Below are positions 1 to 7,414 of a stretch of 64,000 nucleotides of DNA, piece by piece. Source of the stretch: Fimbriimonadales bacterium. GTDB lineage: Bacteria > Armatimonadota > Fimbriimonadia > Fimbriimonadales > ATM1. The notes below the pieces were generated by a model. That model had not been told where the DNA came from. It made no database searches and saw nothing but the letters and a program-made list of their open reading frames with translations. The stretch is from the NCBI GenBank assembly GCA_035559795.1, contig DATMAR010000002.1:1-64000 (forward strand). Direction: 5' to 3'. Position 1 is the stretch's first letter. Each line of letters begins with the position of its first letter. Made by a program: the position numbers and the translations under genes.

Positions 1-79
1 AAACGTCTTTGGGCAAAACCAACCAGTTTATTGCAACCGATGTGATAACCGCCCCTAACAAAATAAATAGTAATTTCAT
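1..79 (-). CDS. Partial small membrane protein, cut by the window edge
   Basis: Only the first 26 codons are present (MKLLFILLGAVITSVAINWL, then VLPKDV). They form one hydrophobic helix ending near Pro-Lys-Asp, so this is a membrane anchor or signal-anchor. The start is supported by a purine-rich Shine-Dalgarno site (AAGGAGAAG) about 5 nt upstream and by an in-frame TAA about 27 nt upstream. A good sigma-70 type promoter lies 65-90 nt further upstream. The family cannot be recognised from this fragment. It resembles the N-terminus of small membrane proteins of the YtxH or phage-shock kind, but that is only a guess. Confidence 0.55.
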   Translation of the reverse strand, partial: MKLLFILLGAVITSVAINWLVLPKDV

Positions 80-93
80 TGCTCTTCTCCTTG

Positions 94-129
94 CGGATGC
101 GTTTTACTTCGTTGCCCAGTTCGCATCCG
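94..129 (-). promoter_or_regulatory. Leader hairpin ahead of the left-edge gene
   Basis: CGGATGCG (94-101) and CGCATCCG (122-129) are perfect 8-bp inverted repeats separated by 20 nt. They lie inside the predicted leader, just before the Shine-Dalgarno site. This may be a control element or a chance stem; no known riboswitch is recognised. Confidence 0.3.
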
Positions 130-141
130 GAATATACAAAA

Positions 142-169
142 ATTATATAGCGGTTTTCTCGTGTTCTAA
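142..169 (-). promoter_or_regulatory. Promoter of the left-edge membrane gene
   Basis: Read on the minus strand, TTAGAA (164-169) is followed by a 16-nt spacer and a perfect TATAAT (142-147). It faces the partial gene at the left edge and leaves a leader of roughly 55-60 nt, which holds a hairpin and a Shine-Dalgarno site. Confidence 0.5.
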
Positions 170-354
170 CGTTAAGGTAGGTCGCAATTTTCGAAAAAAC
201 CGTAACTTTCCTTCAGGTCCATGTCCCGCTTTTACAGAAGAAGATTTAAATAGACGTACAGGAATTGCATGCTTCGAGACTCAAACCGAGTATTTGCTTA
301 GAGAAGCATTGAAGCGCAGAGTGATGCACAAAGAAAAAAGGAAACAAAAGACCG

Positions 355-537
355 CTAATCGCTCGAACTCGGAACGTTCAATTTCTTTTGAAGATTGCGC
401 ACCAATTCAAGGCGTTCTTTCAACTGGTCGTGCAATTCCAAATTTTCGGTTCGACGTATTTCTACTAACAATTCGTCATGCTCCCTTGCGAGCAACTCCG
501 CTAATAAAGCCAATTCCTTATCCGTAAAATCCGGCAT
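355..537 (-). CDS. Small charged helical protein (60 aa)
   Basis: A 60-residue, Leu- and Glu-rich protein predicted to be almost entirely helical (heptad-like leucines through residues 5-53), so possibly a short coiled-coil partner protein. It has no signal peptide, membrane segment or catalytic motif, and the family is unknown. A strong Shine-Dalgarno site (AGGAGGTT), placed 3-4 nt before the ATG and directly after the acuC stop, argues that it is real and translated from the acuC transcript, with 13 nt between the genes. Downstream (80-354) no other gene was found apart from the promoter of the left-edge gene. Confidence 0.65.
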   Translation of the reverse strand: MPDFTDKELALLAELLAREHDELLVEIRRTENLELHDQLKERLELVRNLQKKLNVPSSSD

Positions 538-550
538 TAGAACCTCCTAT

Positions 551-1588
551 TCATTTCAACACATTTTCGAGCAATTCCTTCACTACTCGCTCCGCTTCCT
601 TTTTACCTTGTTCTCGCGGTTGCGGCAATGAGGAATCGTAGAATCTTTCGATGATCGAGGAATTTTCTTCCCCTAAAAGGATGCAAGCCGCACTCCACAT
701 GCGCGGAACGGTGGAAAGATTATAACCTCCACCTCCGCACGCAGCAATTGGCAATCCGAAACTTTTCACGATTCTTACCGCTTCTAACCACTCTTGAACC
801 GAAACCAAAAGATGCGCTAAAGGGTCGTCGAAATGGGCATCCGCTCCCATCTGTAAAACTATTGCGTGAGGAACGAACTTTTCTAATGCACGTGGGACTA
901 CCTCTTTAAATGCCCAAACCCATACATCACCTGTCGTATATGCTTCTAATGGAATATTTATCGAGGTGTTCTCTGCTCCGGTTTCGTTCACGAATCCCGT
1001 TCCAGGAAATAACGTGCGACCGGATTCGTGGATGCTGATTGTCATCACCGTAGGATCGTCATAATAAATCCATTGCACACCGTCTCCATGATGAACATCG
1101 ATGTCTATATACGCTACTTTTTCGAAACGTTCGCGTAGTATCGAAATCATGATTGCCGGGTCGTTATAAATGCAGAAACCGCTTGCACGATTGCGATGCG
1201 CATGATGCAGTCCTCCACTCAAATTGAACGAAATCTTTTCTCCGTCGCGGATTTTCTCTGCTGCCGCCACAGACCCCCCCACGTACCATAAAGCCTTCTC
1301 GTGCATTTTCTCGAAAATAGGATTATCTTCAGTGCCTAACCCAAACTGAGTCCATTTCTTTTCGGACGGGTTCGGGATAGTACCCGCTTTCTGGACTGCC
1401 TCGATGTATTCCATATCGTGCACCCGCAGAAGGTCTTCGATTTTCGCTGGGGGGGAAGCGATGGGCTCGATTGCATGCAATTCATCAAGCACTTCGATAG
1501 TTTTTTTCAGTCTCTCTGGGCGTAAAGGATGAAAAGAACCAAAATCGTACTCGAGCATTTCCGGGCGATAGAAAAAATTCGGAATCAC
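551..1588 (-). CDS. acuC: Class I histone deacetylase-like acetoin utilization protein AcuC
   Basis: A zinc-dependent deacetylase of the arginase/deacetylase fold (345 aa, normal length). In bacteria AcuC-type enzymes deacetylate acetyl-CoA synthetase or other acetylated proteins or small molecules. Catalytic features are visible: the His pair in SGGLHHAH (H128/H129), zinc ligands in DIDVHHGDG (D164, H166) and QMGAD (D250), and the transition-state Tyr in GGGGYN (Y289). It lies in a probable operon: a lipoprotein hydrolase ends 12 nt upstream and a small helical gene starts 13 nt downstream. No acs or acetoin genes are nearby, so the substrate is unknown. Family assignment is secure; the AcuC role is by similarity. 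Confidence 0.93.
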   Translation of the reverse strand: MIPNFFYRPEMLEYDFGSFHPLRPERLKKTIEVLDELHAIEPIASPPAKIEDLLRVHDMEYIEAVQKAGTIPNPSEKKWTQFGLGTEDNPIFEKMHEKALWYVGGSVAAAEKIRDGEKISFNLSGGLHHAHRNRASGFCIYNDPAIMISILRERFEKVAYIDIDVHHGDGVQWIYYDDPTVMTISIHESGRTLFPGTGFVNETGAENTSINIPLEAYTTGDVWVWAFKEVVPRALEKFVPHAIVLQMGADAHFDDPLAHLLVSVQEWLEAVRIVKSFGLPIAACGGGGYNLSTVPRMWSAACILLGEENSSIIERFYDSSLPQPREQGKKEAERVVKELLENVLK

Positions 1589-1600
1589 GAGCGAATTACG

Positions 1601-2389
1601 CTAAAAACCCTTTTTCCACTGCTCCAAAAAACCTTCTAATCCAGCCCAATAAAATTTATAACCATCTGGATTTTTATCCTCTCTCAATGTACTCGCTCCG
1701 TGCACACCTTCCTCCTCCGAAATCAATAAATCATATTTGCTTCGCAAAAGTTTCTTTTTAGGAGTGTCGTAATAAGCCCGCACTTCTCTCAACTCGTCTT
1801 TCGTGCATGCAAAAAGAACGGGCACTTCGACCTTTTCATTCCATCCTCTCACTTGTCCTTTCAATTCCCCGTATTCTCCCGGAGAGAACGCCATAACGGC
1901 ACTTATTTCCGGATGCTCTGCTGCCAAACGCAAAGCCAACGAGGCGCTGTAACTACTTCCCATCACGGCGATTTTCGAGTAGCCTTGTTTCTTAGCCCAA
2001 TCCAGTGCTGCTTCCATATCTCGATATGCTGCGAGATATCCAGGGTCGGTGCGGAATGCTTCGGCAGTTTTATTTTTTCTTCCCCACATTTCACCGCCTG
2101 AGCGCAAATCCACTGCCAACGCATTGATTCCCATACTTACCAAGCGCTTCGCAATAGGCTCGTATTCACCCGAATTAGAACGCGCCTGGTGAAAAAGAAG
2201 AACGATCGGCGCGTTCGCACCTTCCGTAACTGGATAGAGCACGGCGTAAACCTTCGTTCCGTCCGATGCTTGAAAAGAGATGCCACCCATTTCGGTCTCC
2301 TTCTCGCTTTCCGCGGCTTTCTCCCCTCTCGGTGCACATCCGAAGAAAAAGAAGAGGAGAGCACACACGACCAAAGGTTGAATTTTCAT
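1601..2389 (-). CDS. Alpha/beta-hydrolase lipoprotein (dienelactone hydrolase-like)
   Basis: A predicted lipoprotein with a hydrophobic signal ending in a lipobox (FFGC, Cys18), so it would be anchored facing the periplasm. The mature part is an alpha/beta hydrolase: the oxyanion region is around LLFHQARSN, the nucleophile elbow is MGSSYSAS, and a probable acid (TKDE) and a C-terminal His (GVHGAS) complete the triad. It would hydrolyse an ester, thioester or peptide-like bond; the substrate cannot be told. It is followed 12 nt later by acuC on the same strand. A TATATT hexamer 12 nt before the ATG could be its -10 element. Confidence 0.85.
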   Translation of the reverse strand: MKIQPLVVCALLFFFFGCAPRGEKAAESEKETEMGGISFQASDGTKVYAVLYPVTEGANAPIVLLFHQARSNSGEYEPIAKRLVSMGINALAVDLRSGGEMWGRKNKTAEAFRTDPGYLAAYRDMEAALDWAKKQGYSKIAVMGSSYSASLALRLAAEHPEISAVMAFSPGEYGELKGQVRGWNEKVEVPVLFACTKDELREVRAYYDTPKKKLLRSKYDLLISEEEGVHGASTLREDKNPDGYKFYWAGLEGFLEQWKKGF

Positions 2390-2431
2390 ATCGGTACTTT
2401 TAATATACGCCGGGGATTATCCATCTGAGAA

Positions 2432-2611
2432 TTATCTATCTGCGGTAGGTTCTCGCATATGATTGTAACCTGCCATTCGTTTAGCGGTTTCGGCACGTTC
2501 TCTATCTTTTTGTTCCACTGCATCATAAGAAATTCTTACATCGCAGCCTGAAGAAATGAACAAAGCCATTGCACTGAGGAAAAGAATGGTTTTCTTCAAT
2601 TCAGCGCCCAT
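2432..2611 (-). CDS. Small lipoprotein overlapping the pseudopilin gene
   Basis: A 52-59 aa protein with a typical lipoprotein signal (KKTILFLSAMALFISSGC) followed by a short charged, Tyr/Arg/Glu-containing tail. The function is unknown. The start is ambiguous: ATG at 2620 or 2611, or a TTG at 2599 whose TTGA overlaps the pseudopilin stop and would give the most classical signal (MKKTILFL). Any of them makes it translationally coupled to the pseudopilin gene upstream. Such tiny lipoproteins recur in this window (see 48941-49090). Confidence 0.65.
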   Translation of the reverse strand: MGAELKKTILFLSAMALFISSGCDVRISYDAVEQKDRERAETAKRMAGYNHMREPTADR

Positions 2612-3528
2612 AAAGGCCATTCCTCCGACCAGTTAGGTTTTTCCGATACGGTTCTTGCGCCGTCCGTCGGTCCGCATTCCCATCCTCCAGCATAACTTCC
2701 AACGATATAATCCATTTTCGTAGGTGTTTTTTGAAGAAATGCATTTACATGCATCCATTTCGCACTTCCGTCTACTTTTCCGATGATAATTCCACCAGAA
2801 AAAGGCACTACTTTGTCGTCTACTTCATTCGTTGGCGTGCAATCATTCTTGTCTTTCCATTTCATGAACATTGGAGCCCATAACTCGCGCAAGGCTATCG
2901 GATACGCAGTCGTATATTTATCGTTCGGATAAAGAAAAACGGGCACGAAATTGATTTTGCTGCTTGCAAATTCCATAAATAACATTGCTTCACTCGGGTT
3001 TGGAACATTCGTAGGACTGCCCCTTAAAAACGAATCGCGATATGCTCCGTTTTTATTTGGGTTACCCCAAGTGTTAAGCGCGCCTGTGAGTGCGAGATTA
3101 ATTGCATACATGTCGAAAATTTCGCCATTCTCTTCCCACATCTTTCTATCTTTTTCCATCACAGGATGGTCGAAAAGGTGAACCGTCGTGGCATAAGGCA
3201 TCAACCACTTTTGCCATTTGTAATGATTGATGCGATAGGGAAACGGATATTGACTGCAACCATCGCCATTTACAGCCCCCTCTTTGTTTAAATCTGGATT
3301 AAGGGAATCCATCGGGGAACAATAATCCGTGCGAGGATATTTATCGTCCCAATTGCTGCAGTATAGTTGGGTCGCATGCCCGAATTGCATGATGTTCGAA
3401 ATGGATTTCGTTTTTTTCCCTGCCTGCTTCGCGCGGGAGAGAACTGGAAAGAGAATGGAGGCGATTATGGCGATTATCGCTATCACGACCAGCATCTCGA
3501 TTAGGGTAAAGGCTTTTCTCGGCTTCAC
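2596..3528 (-). CDS. Type II/IV pseudopilin (prepilin N-terminal methylation domain)
   Basis: A secreted pseudopilin-like protein with a short basic leader (MKPRKA), then FTLIEMLVVIAIIAI with the invariant Glu at +5 of the mature protein, a single N-terminal helix, and a roughly 270-residue C-terminal domain. The C-terminal part contains GGIIIGKVDGSAKWMHV, like the DG-containing ends of the large pseudopilin families abundant in Armatimonadota and Planctomycetota. I place the start at a GTG (3528) because AAGGAGGG lies 4-5 nt before it; an upstream in-frame ATG at 3612 overlaps rdgB and would give an abnormal 33-residue leader. About 310 aa. No pilus assembly genes are nearby, so the partner machine is encoded elsewhere. 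Confidence 0.88.
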   Translation of the reverse strand: MKPRKAFTLIEMLVVIAIIAIIASILFPVLSRAKQAGKKTKSISNIMQFGHATQLYCSNWDDKYPRTDYCSPMDSLNPDLNKEGAVNGDGCSQYPFPYRINHYKWQKWLMPYATTVHLFDHPVMEKDRKMWEENGEIFDMYAINLALTGALNTWGNPNKNGAYRDSFLRGSPTNVPNPSEAMLFMEFASSKINFVPVFLYPNDKYTTAYPIALRELWAPMFMKWKDKNDCTPTNEVDDKVVPFSGGIIIGKVDGSAKWMHVNAFLQKTPTKMDYIVGSYAGGWECGPTDGARTVSEKPNWSEEWPLWALN

Positions 3529-3532
3529 TTTT

Positions 3533-3540
3533 CCCTCCTT
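3533..3540 (-). promoter_or_regulatory. Ribosome binding site that fixes the pseudopilin GTG start
   Basis: AAGGAGGG on the minus strand, followed by AAAA and then GTG. It is the strongest Shine-Dalgarno match in the neighbourhood and decides the start of the pseudopilin at 3528 rather than the ATG at 3612. Confidence 0.75.
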
Positions 3541-3601
3541 AGAGGCTCGATTTCTTAATTTCTGCGTTTTTTCGAGATCTCCTTCTTTCTTAACGCAAAA
3601 T

Positions 3602-4234
3602 TTATGATTCAACCGAAACGGATGTGTTCAACCATTCCGCAGTCTTCTTCAACACTAAAAAACGATGGCTTATCCTATTTTTTTCTTCCGGGAGCATTTC
3701 GGCATATGTTTTCCCATACTCGGGGAGATAAAAGATAGGATCATAGCCGAAACCATAACTTCCGCGTGGTTCGAATGCGATTTTGCCTTCCTTGCTCGCT
3801 TCGAATATACGCGTTTCCATTCCAGGCGATGCAATGGCAACAAAGCATCGAAAACGAGCAGTCCTTTTTTCCTCCGGAACGTCTCGGAGCATCTCCAAAA
3901 TCTGACGAATCTTTTCTGGAAAGGGCGTTTCCTCTCCCGCAAATCGTTTGCTGTGCACACCTGGCTTGCCCCCCAAAGCGTCGATTTCTAATCCAGCGTC
4001 GTCTGCGATACACATTTCTCCCGTTTCACGCATCGCCGTTTCCGCTTTAATTCGCGCATTTTCCGCATAGGAATCCGATATTTCTTCCGGCTCTTCGTAT
4101 TGAGGATAGTCCATAAGAGTTTTTATTTCCCAATCCCCCCCTAAAAGGCTTTCGAGAATATCCTTCATCTCCTTGCTCTTCTTCTCGTTCTTCGAGGCGA
4201 TGACTAACACTTTTTTGGTTCGGTTATCCATCAA
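3602..4234 (-). CDS. rdgB: XTP/dITP diphosphatase (RdgB/HAM1 family)
   Basis: A house-cleaning pyrophosphatase that removes non-canonical purine nucleotides (dITP, XTP). At 210 aa it is normal length. Motifs visible: the substrate loop SKNEKKSKEM near the N-terminus, the metal site CIADDAGLEIDAL (D78/D79) with GGKPGVHSKRFAG, the GFGYDPIFYLPEYGKTYAEM segment, and KNRISHR near the C-terminus. The start overlaps the rph stop by 4 nt (ATGA type). The rph-rdgB pairing is widespread in bacteria and supports the call. Confidence 0.95.
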   Translation of the reverse strand: MMDNRTKKVLVIASKNEKKSKEMKDILESLLGGDWEIKTLMDYPQYEEPEEISDSYAENARIKAETAMRETGEMCIADDAGLEIDALGGKPGVHSKRFAGEETPFPEKIRQILEMLRDVPEEKRTARFRCFVAIASPGMETRIFEASKEGKIAFEPRGSYGFGYDPIFYLPEYGKTYAEMLPEEKNRISHRFLVLKKTAEWLNTSVSVES

Positions 4235-4950
4235 CTTTGCAACGCCTCTTTTTGCGCGGCGAAAAGTTGCTTCAATCCCATTTTCCCTAATCCAAGAAGT
4301 TTTGCAAAGGTCGTCTCTTCGAAAGGTTCCGTCTCCGCAGTTCCTTGGATCTCGACATATCTACCGCGGTCCGTCATCACCAGATTCATATCCACCGAGG
4401 CTCGACTATCTTCTTCATACGTTAGATCCAAAAGTTCTATCCCCCCCACGACGCCTACGCTTATAGCGGCGACTTGTTCTTTCAACGGCATTCGAGGAAT
4501 CATTCGTTGCCCTATCATCCATTGAAACGCATCATGAAGCGCAATGTAACTTGCCGTTATCGCAGACACACGAGTCCCTCCATCCGCTTGTATTACGTCA
4601 CAGTCCAGAGTGATCGTCCTCTCTCCTAACATTTCTAATTCGACGACCGCTCTCATCGCCCTTCCTATCAGTCTTTGAATTTCTACCGCGCGTCCATTGG
4701 GACGCATATAATCTCTTTGACTTCTTTCCTTACCAGAGCGAGGAAGCATTCCATATTCGGCAGTAATCCAACCCGTTCCTTTCCCTTTGAGCCAAGGAGC
4801 TACTCGCTCCTCGACTGTCGCAGTTACGAGGACAATCGTATCTCCTAATGTAATTTTGCACGAACCTTCCGCGTATTTTGCGACTCCTCTTTCTAACTTC
4901 AATGGGCGAAGTTCCTGAGGCGCGCGTCCATCGAGTCTTTCAATAGCCAT
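4231..4950 (-). CDS. rph: Ribonuclease PH
   Basis: A phosphorolytic 3'-5' exoribonuclease that trims tRNA 3' ends; normally a hexamer of about 240 aa, and this one is 239. It begins at the canonical RLDGRAPQELRPLKLERG, and contains the GDTIVLVTATVEERV strand and the conserved TGWITAEYGMLPRSGKERSQR and QADGGTRVSAITA segments of the phosphate and substrate sites. It is translationally coupled to rdgB (4-nt overlap). It has no Shine-Dalgarno site; instead TAAAAT lies 8 nt upstream, suggesting a leaderless transcript starting close to the ATG. Confidence 0.96.
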   Translation of the reverse strand: MAIERLDGRAPQELRPLKLERGVAKYAEGSCKITLGDTIVLVTATVEERVAPWLKGKGTGWITAEYGMLPRSGKERSQRDYMRPNGRAVEIQRLIGRAMRAVVELEMLGERTITLDCDVIQADGGTRVSAITASYIALHDAFQWMIGQRMIPRMPLKEQVAAISVGVVGGIELLDLTYEEDSRASVDMNLVMTDRGRYVEIQGTAETEPFEETTFAKLLGLGKMGLKQLFAAQKEALQS

Positions 4951-4958
4951 ATCCGACG

Positions 4959-4964
4959 ATTTTA
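4959..4964 (-). promoter_or_regulatory. -10-like hexamer just before rph
   Basis: TAAAAT on the minus strand, ending 8 nt before the rph ATG. It fits the leaderless-promoter spacing seen at many starts in this window. No clear -35 was seen. Confidence 0.35.
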
Positions 4965-4973
4965 CCGAAGGAG

Positions 4974-6269
4974 TTAACCCTCTCCTATTTTCTTCAACGC
5001 ACGCTCGACTCGCGCGACTATTTCGTCAACGATGACATCGTTTACGACGAATGGAGGCGCGAAACGAAAAGTTCTTTGCCTCGTTTCTTTCGTCAATATC
5101 CCTTCTTGGATAAATTGTTGTACTAAAAGTTCCGTATCCACTCTTTCTTTGACTTGTAATCCTATTAATAATCCTTTTCCGCGCACGTCTTCTATCGAAT
5201 CGCTTCGAATTTTGCGAAAACCTTGAAGTAATCTGTTTCCTAAGCGAGCGCTTTTTTCTGCTGCGTTGGAAACCTCCAATTCAGCCATTCCTGCAATCGC
5301 AACCGCGCAAGCGAGAGGATTGCCGCCGAACGTGCTTCCGTGGTCACCAGGTTTGAAAACCTCCATGATTTCTTTTTTTCCGAGCGCTGCGGAAATCGGC
5401 AGAATTCCTCCTCCCAACGCTTTCCCTACCGCCATCAAATCCGGCTTTGCATTTTCGTACATCCATGCAAACTTTTTGCCTGTGCGGCAAAGCCCTGTCT
5501 GAACCTCGTCCCAAATCAACAGCACGTTATTTTTAGAACACAGATTCCTAACTTTTTCCATATATCCTTCGGGGGGGATAATGATCCCAGCCTCTGCTTG
5601 AATCGGCTCCAATAAAACTGCTGCCGTATTTTCATTGATCGCTTTTTCTATAGCCTCCGCATCTCCGAAAGGAACGATTTTAAAACCGGGAGTAAAAGGA
5701 CCGAATCCATAACGGTACTGCGGTTCCGTACTGAAACCGATCACCGTTGTCGTTCGACCGTGAAAATTGCCTTCTGCAACGATAATTTCTGCGCGGTCTT
5801 CCTTTACACCTTTTACGGTGTAAGCCCACTTGCGCGCGAGTTTTATGCATGTTTCGATTGCTTCTACCCCCGTGTTCATCGGGCAGCACATATCCATATC
5901 GCAGTACTCGCATATCGTTTTTAGAAAGAGCGCAAGTTCACTGGTATACAAAGCACGGCTTACGAGTGTAACTTTTTCTAATTGCTTCATTACGCTGCTT
6001 ACGATAAATTCACTTAAATGCCCGTGCGAAACTGCAGAATAACTTCCGATGCAATCGATGTATTCCTTTCCTTTCCCGTCGTAAGCATATACTCCTCGCG
6101 CGCGAACGATATTTACTGGTAACGGATGATAATTATGTGCACCGTATCGCTCGGTAAGTTCTTTCGCTTCTTCGTCTGTTAGACGAGAAACCATTTCCTG
6201 AACACCTACCGAAAATATCTCTTCCCAAAAACTCATAAGAGTCGCTTCTTTCCCTTTCTTCGAATTCAT
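4974..6269 (-). CDS. rocD: Ornithine--oxo-acid aminotransferase
   Basis: A class III PLP aminotransferase of the ornithine delta-aminotransferase group: it converts ornithine and 2-oxoglutarate to glutamate-5-semialdehyde and glutamate in arginine/proline interconversion. The RocD-type start YGAHNYHPLPV, the PLP-phosphate region NTGVEAIETCIKLARKW, the EPIQAEAGI and WDEVQTGLCRTGK segments, and the Schiff-base Lys in AVGKALGGG are visible. About 420-431 aa. Two starts are possible, 6269 (ATG, with TAACAT 8 nt upstream) and 6236 (MSFWEE); neither has a good Shine-Dalgarno site. It ends 23 nt before rph on the same strand. ArgD-type acetylornithine activity is less likely from the N-terminal motif. 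Confidence 0.88.
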   Translation of the reverse strand: MNSKKGKEATLMSFWEEIFSVGVQEMVSRLTDEEAKELTERYGAHNYHPLPVNIVRARGVYAYDGKGKEYIDCIGSYSAVSHGHLSEFIVSSVMKQLEKVTLVSRALYTSELALFLKTICEYCDMDMCCPMNTGVEAIETCIKLARKWAYTVKGVKEDRAEIIVAEGNFHGRTTTVIGFSTEPQYRYGFGPFTPGFKIVPFGDAEAIEKAINENTAAVLLEPIQAEAGIIIPPEGYMEKVRNLCSKNNVLLIWDEVQTGLCRTGKKFAWMYENAKPDLMAVGKALGGGILPISAALGKKEIMEVFKPGDHGSTFGGNPLACAVAIAGMAELEVSNAAEKSARLGNRLLQGFRKIRSDSIEDVRGKGLLIGLQVKERVDTELLVQQFIQEGILTKETRQRTFRFAPPFVVNDVIVDEIVARVERALKKIGEG

Positions 6270-6879
6270 TGTGAATTATGTTACCTATGTTCTGCATCGA
6301 AATACTACCCTTATAATGCCACCCTGTTTTTAAAAAAAATAATCTCCACAAACTACCCATCCCATTGAAGATCAATTATGCTTTCCTACTATTGATTCGC
6401 AAGTTATACGATTTCGAAAACAATTAGTCGTAAAAGAGCAACGCCTTTTTCCTCGACTCAGGATTGTCCTGCTTTTTTTGATAGACTGCGGTTTTTGAAA
6501 AAGAGCAAAGGGTCGAAGAAACATTGATGCAGAGCACTCTGTAACCAATCGAGAAAAATTTGAGGAAACTCGTCAGGGAAGCATTTTTCGGAGGACTTAC
6601 TCGGAGACTTACTCATAATGCAAGCAGGACGAAAAAACCTACAACATCAGTTGTAAATACCAGGTTCACTGCCCTAAACGACCCAATCCCGCCAGTAAAA
6701 TCCCAAGAAGCACCATGGGCTTATAGGTAAGCTGATATATCCATCCACTTTTTTGGAGCGATGCCGAAGCCACCTTTTCTTTAGGTTGTCCGATTACTGA
6801 TACCCCTTGTAGGAAAGCCGAATTTTTGATGCGTCCAAATTTTTTTTACCATTGTGCCAAAATCATCTATAGAAAAAGA
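6270..6879. other. Long intergenic region between divergent rocD and feoB
   Basis: About 610 nt, AT-rich, with no convincing gene or RNA. It should hold the rocD promoter (minus) and the feo promoter (plus). On the minus strand 6666-6845 is open for 59 codons, and its last 35 codons (from a GTG at 6773) read as a signal-free segment ending in one hydrophobic helix (PMVLLGILLAGLGRLG). It has no ATG or ribosome binding site and may be the 3' remnant of a lost membrane protein. No FUR-box-like palindrome was recognised upstream of feoB. Confidence 0.4.
6666..6845 (-). pseudogene. Possible 3' remnant of a membrane protein gene
   Basis: An open reading stretch without a normal start. It encodes a polar segment and a C-terminal transmembrane helix of natural-looking composition (GWIYQLTYKPMVLLGILLAG), ending at TGA 6666-6668. 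Upstream it is closed by a TAA in a poly-A run. It could equally be chance. Confidence 0.2.
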
Positions 6880-6885
6880 TATAAT
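6880..6885 (+). promoter_or_regulatory. feo operon -10 hexamer, leaderless arrangement
   Basis: A perfect TATAAT ending 7 nt before the ATG at 6893. Transcription would start at or within a base or two of the start codon, so the feo mRNA is probably leaderless. No clear -35 was seen. Confidence 0.55.
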
Positions 6886-6892
6886 CGTAAAA

Positions 6893-7414
6893 ATGGCTTT
6901 TGCTCTCAAGTCCCCGTCGAAACTTCCGGTTGTCGCTATCGTCGGCAACCCGAATGTGGGAAAAAGCGTCCTTTTCAACCGATTGACGGGGCGTTATGTT
7001 ACTGTCTCTAACTATCCCGGTACCACGGTCGAAATCTCCAAAGGACTGGCATCCGCCTACAAGGTTCGCTTCATCGTCGTCGATACTCCCGGCATGTATT
7101 CCATGTCCCCTATTTCGGAAGATGAGCGGGTAGCAAGACGGGTTCTGATAGACAACCCTCCCGACCTCATCCTCCACGTCGTAGATGCAAAGAATATCGA
7201 GCGCATGCTTCCCCTCACCCTGCAATTTCTCGAGGCAGGATTCGAAGTAATTGTCGTGGCGAACATGATGGACGAAGCGGACCGGTCAGGCATCAAAATT
7301 GACACCATCGAACTCCAAAAGCGTTTAGGCATTCCCGTTATCGCAACTGCTTGCCTTCATGGACGCGGTATCGATCTCTTGAAAGACATCTTATATGAGC
7401 GCCTTGCCAAATAG
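6893..7414 (+). CDS. feoB: FeoB G-domain protein (N-terminal half of a split FeoB)
   Basis: A free-standing GTPase corresponding to the cytosolic G domain of the ferrous iron transporter FeoB (173 aa). The G motifs are in order: G1 GNPNVGKS (residues 18-25), G2 YPGTTVE (41-47), G3 DTPGMYS (64-70), G4 NMMD, and a G5-like ATACLHGRG. It stops right after the G domain. The membrane half is a separate gene that begins 20 nt before this one ends. I use the ATG at 6893; an ATG at 6854 would precede the TATAAT box. Most FeoB proteins are a single chain of 650-800 residues, so this is a genuine split rather than a frameshift, since the second part has its own ATG and extra N-terminal residues. Confidence 0.92.
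   Translation: MAFALKSPSKLPVVAIVGNPNVGKSVLFNRLTGRYVTVSNYPGTTVEISKGLASAYKVRFIVVDTPGMYSMSPISEDERVARRVLIDNPPDLILHVVDAKNIERMLPLTLQFLEAGFEVIVVANMMDEADRSGIKIDTIELQKRLGIPVIATACLHGRGIDLLKDILYERLAK

Noticed and set aside
9-527. A 172-codon open frame on the plus strand
   Set aside because: It lacks a ribosome site, is antisense to a small gene with a strong SD and to the left-edge gene, and has the mixed composition of a shadow frame.
3528-3612. Upstream ATG start for the first pseudopilin
   Set aside because: It overlaps rdgB and gives a 33-residue leader, while a strong SD precedes the GTG at 3528.
7395-7414. Frameshift as the cause of the split feoB
   Set aside because: The second gene has its own ATG with extra N-terminal residues, and the first ends cleanly after the G domain, so two designed proteins fit better.
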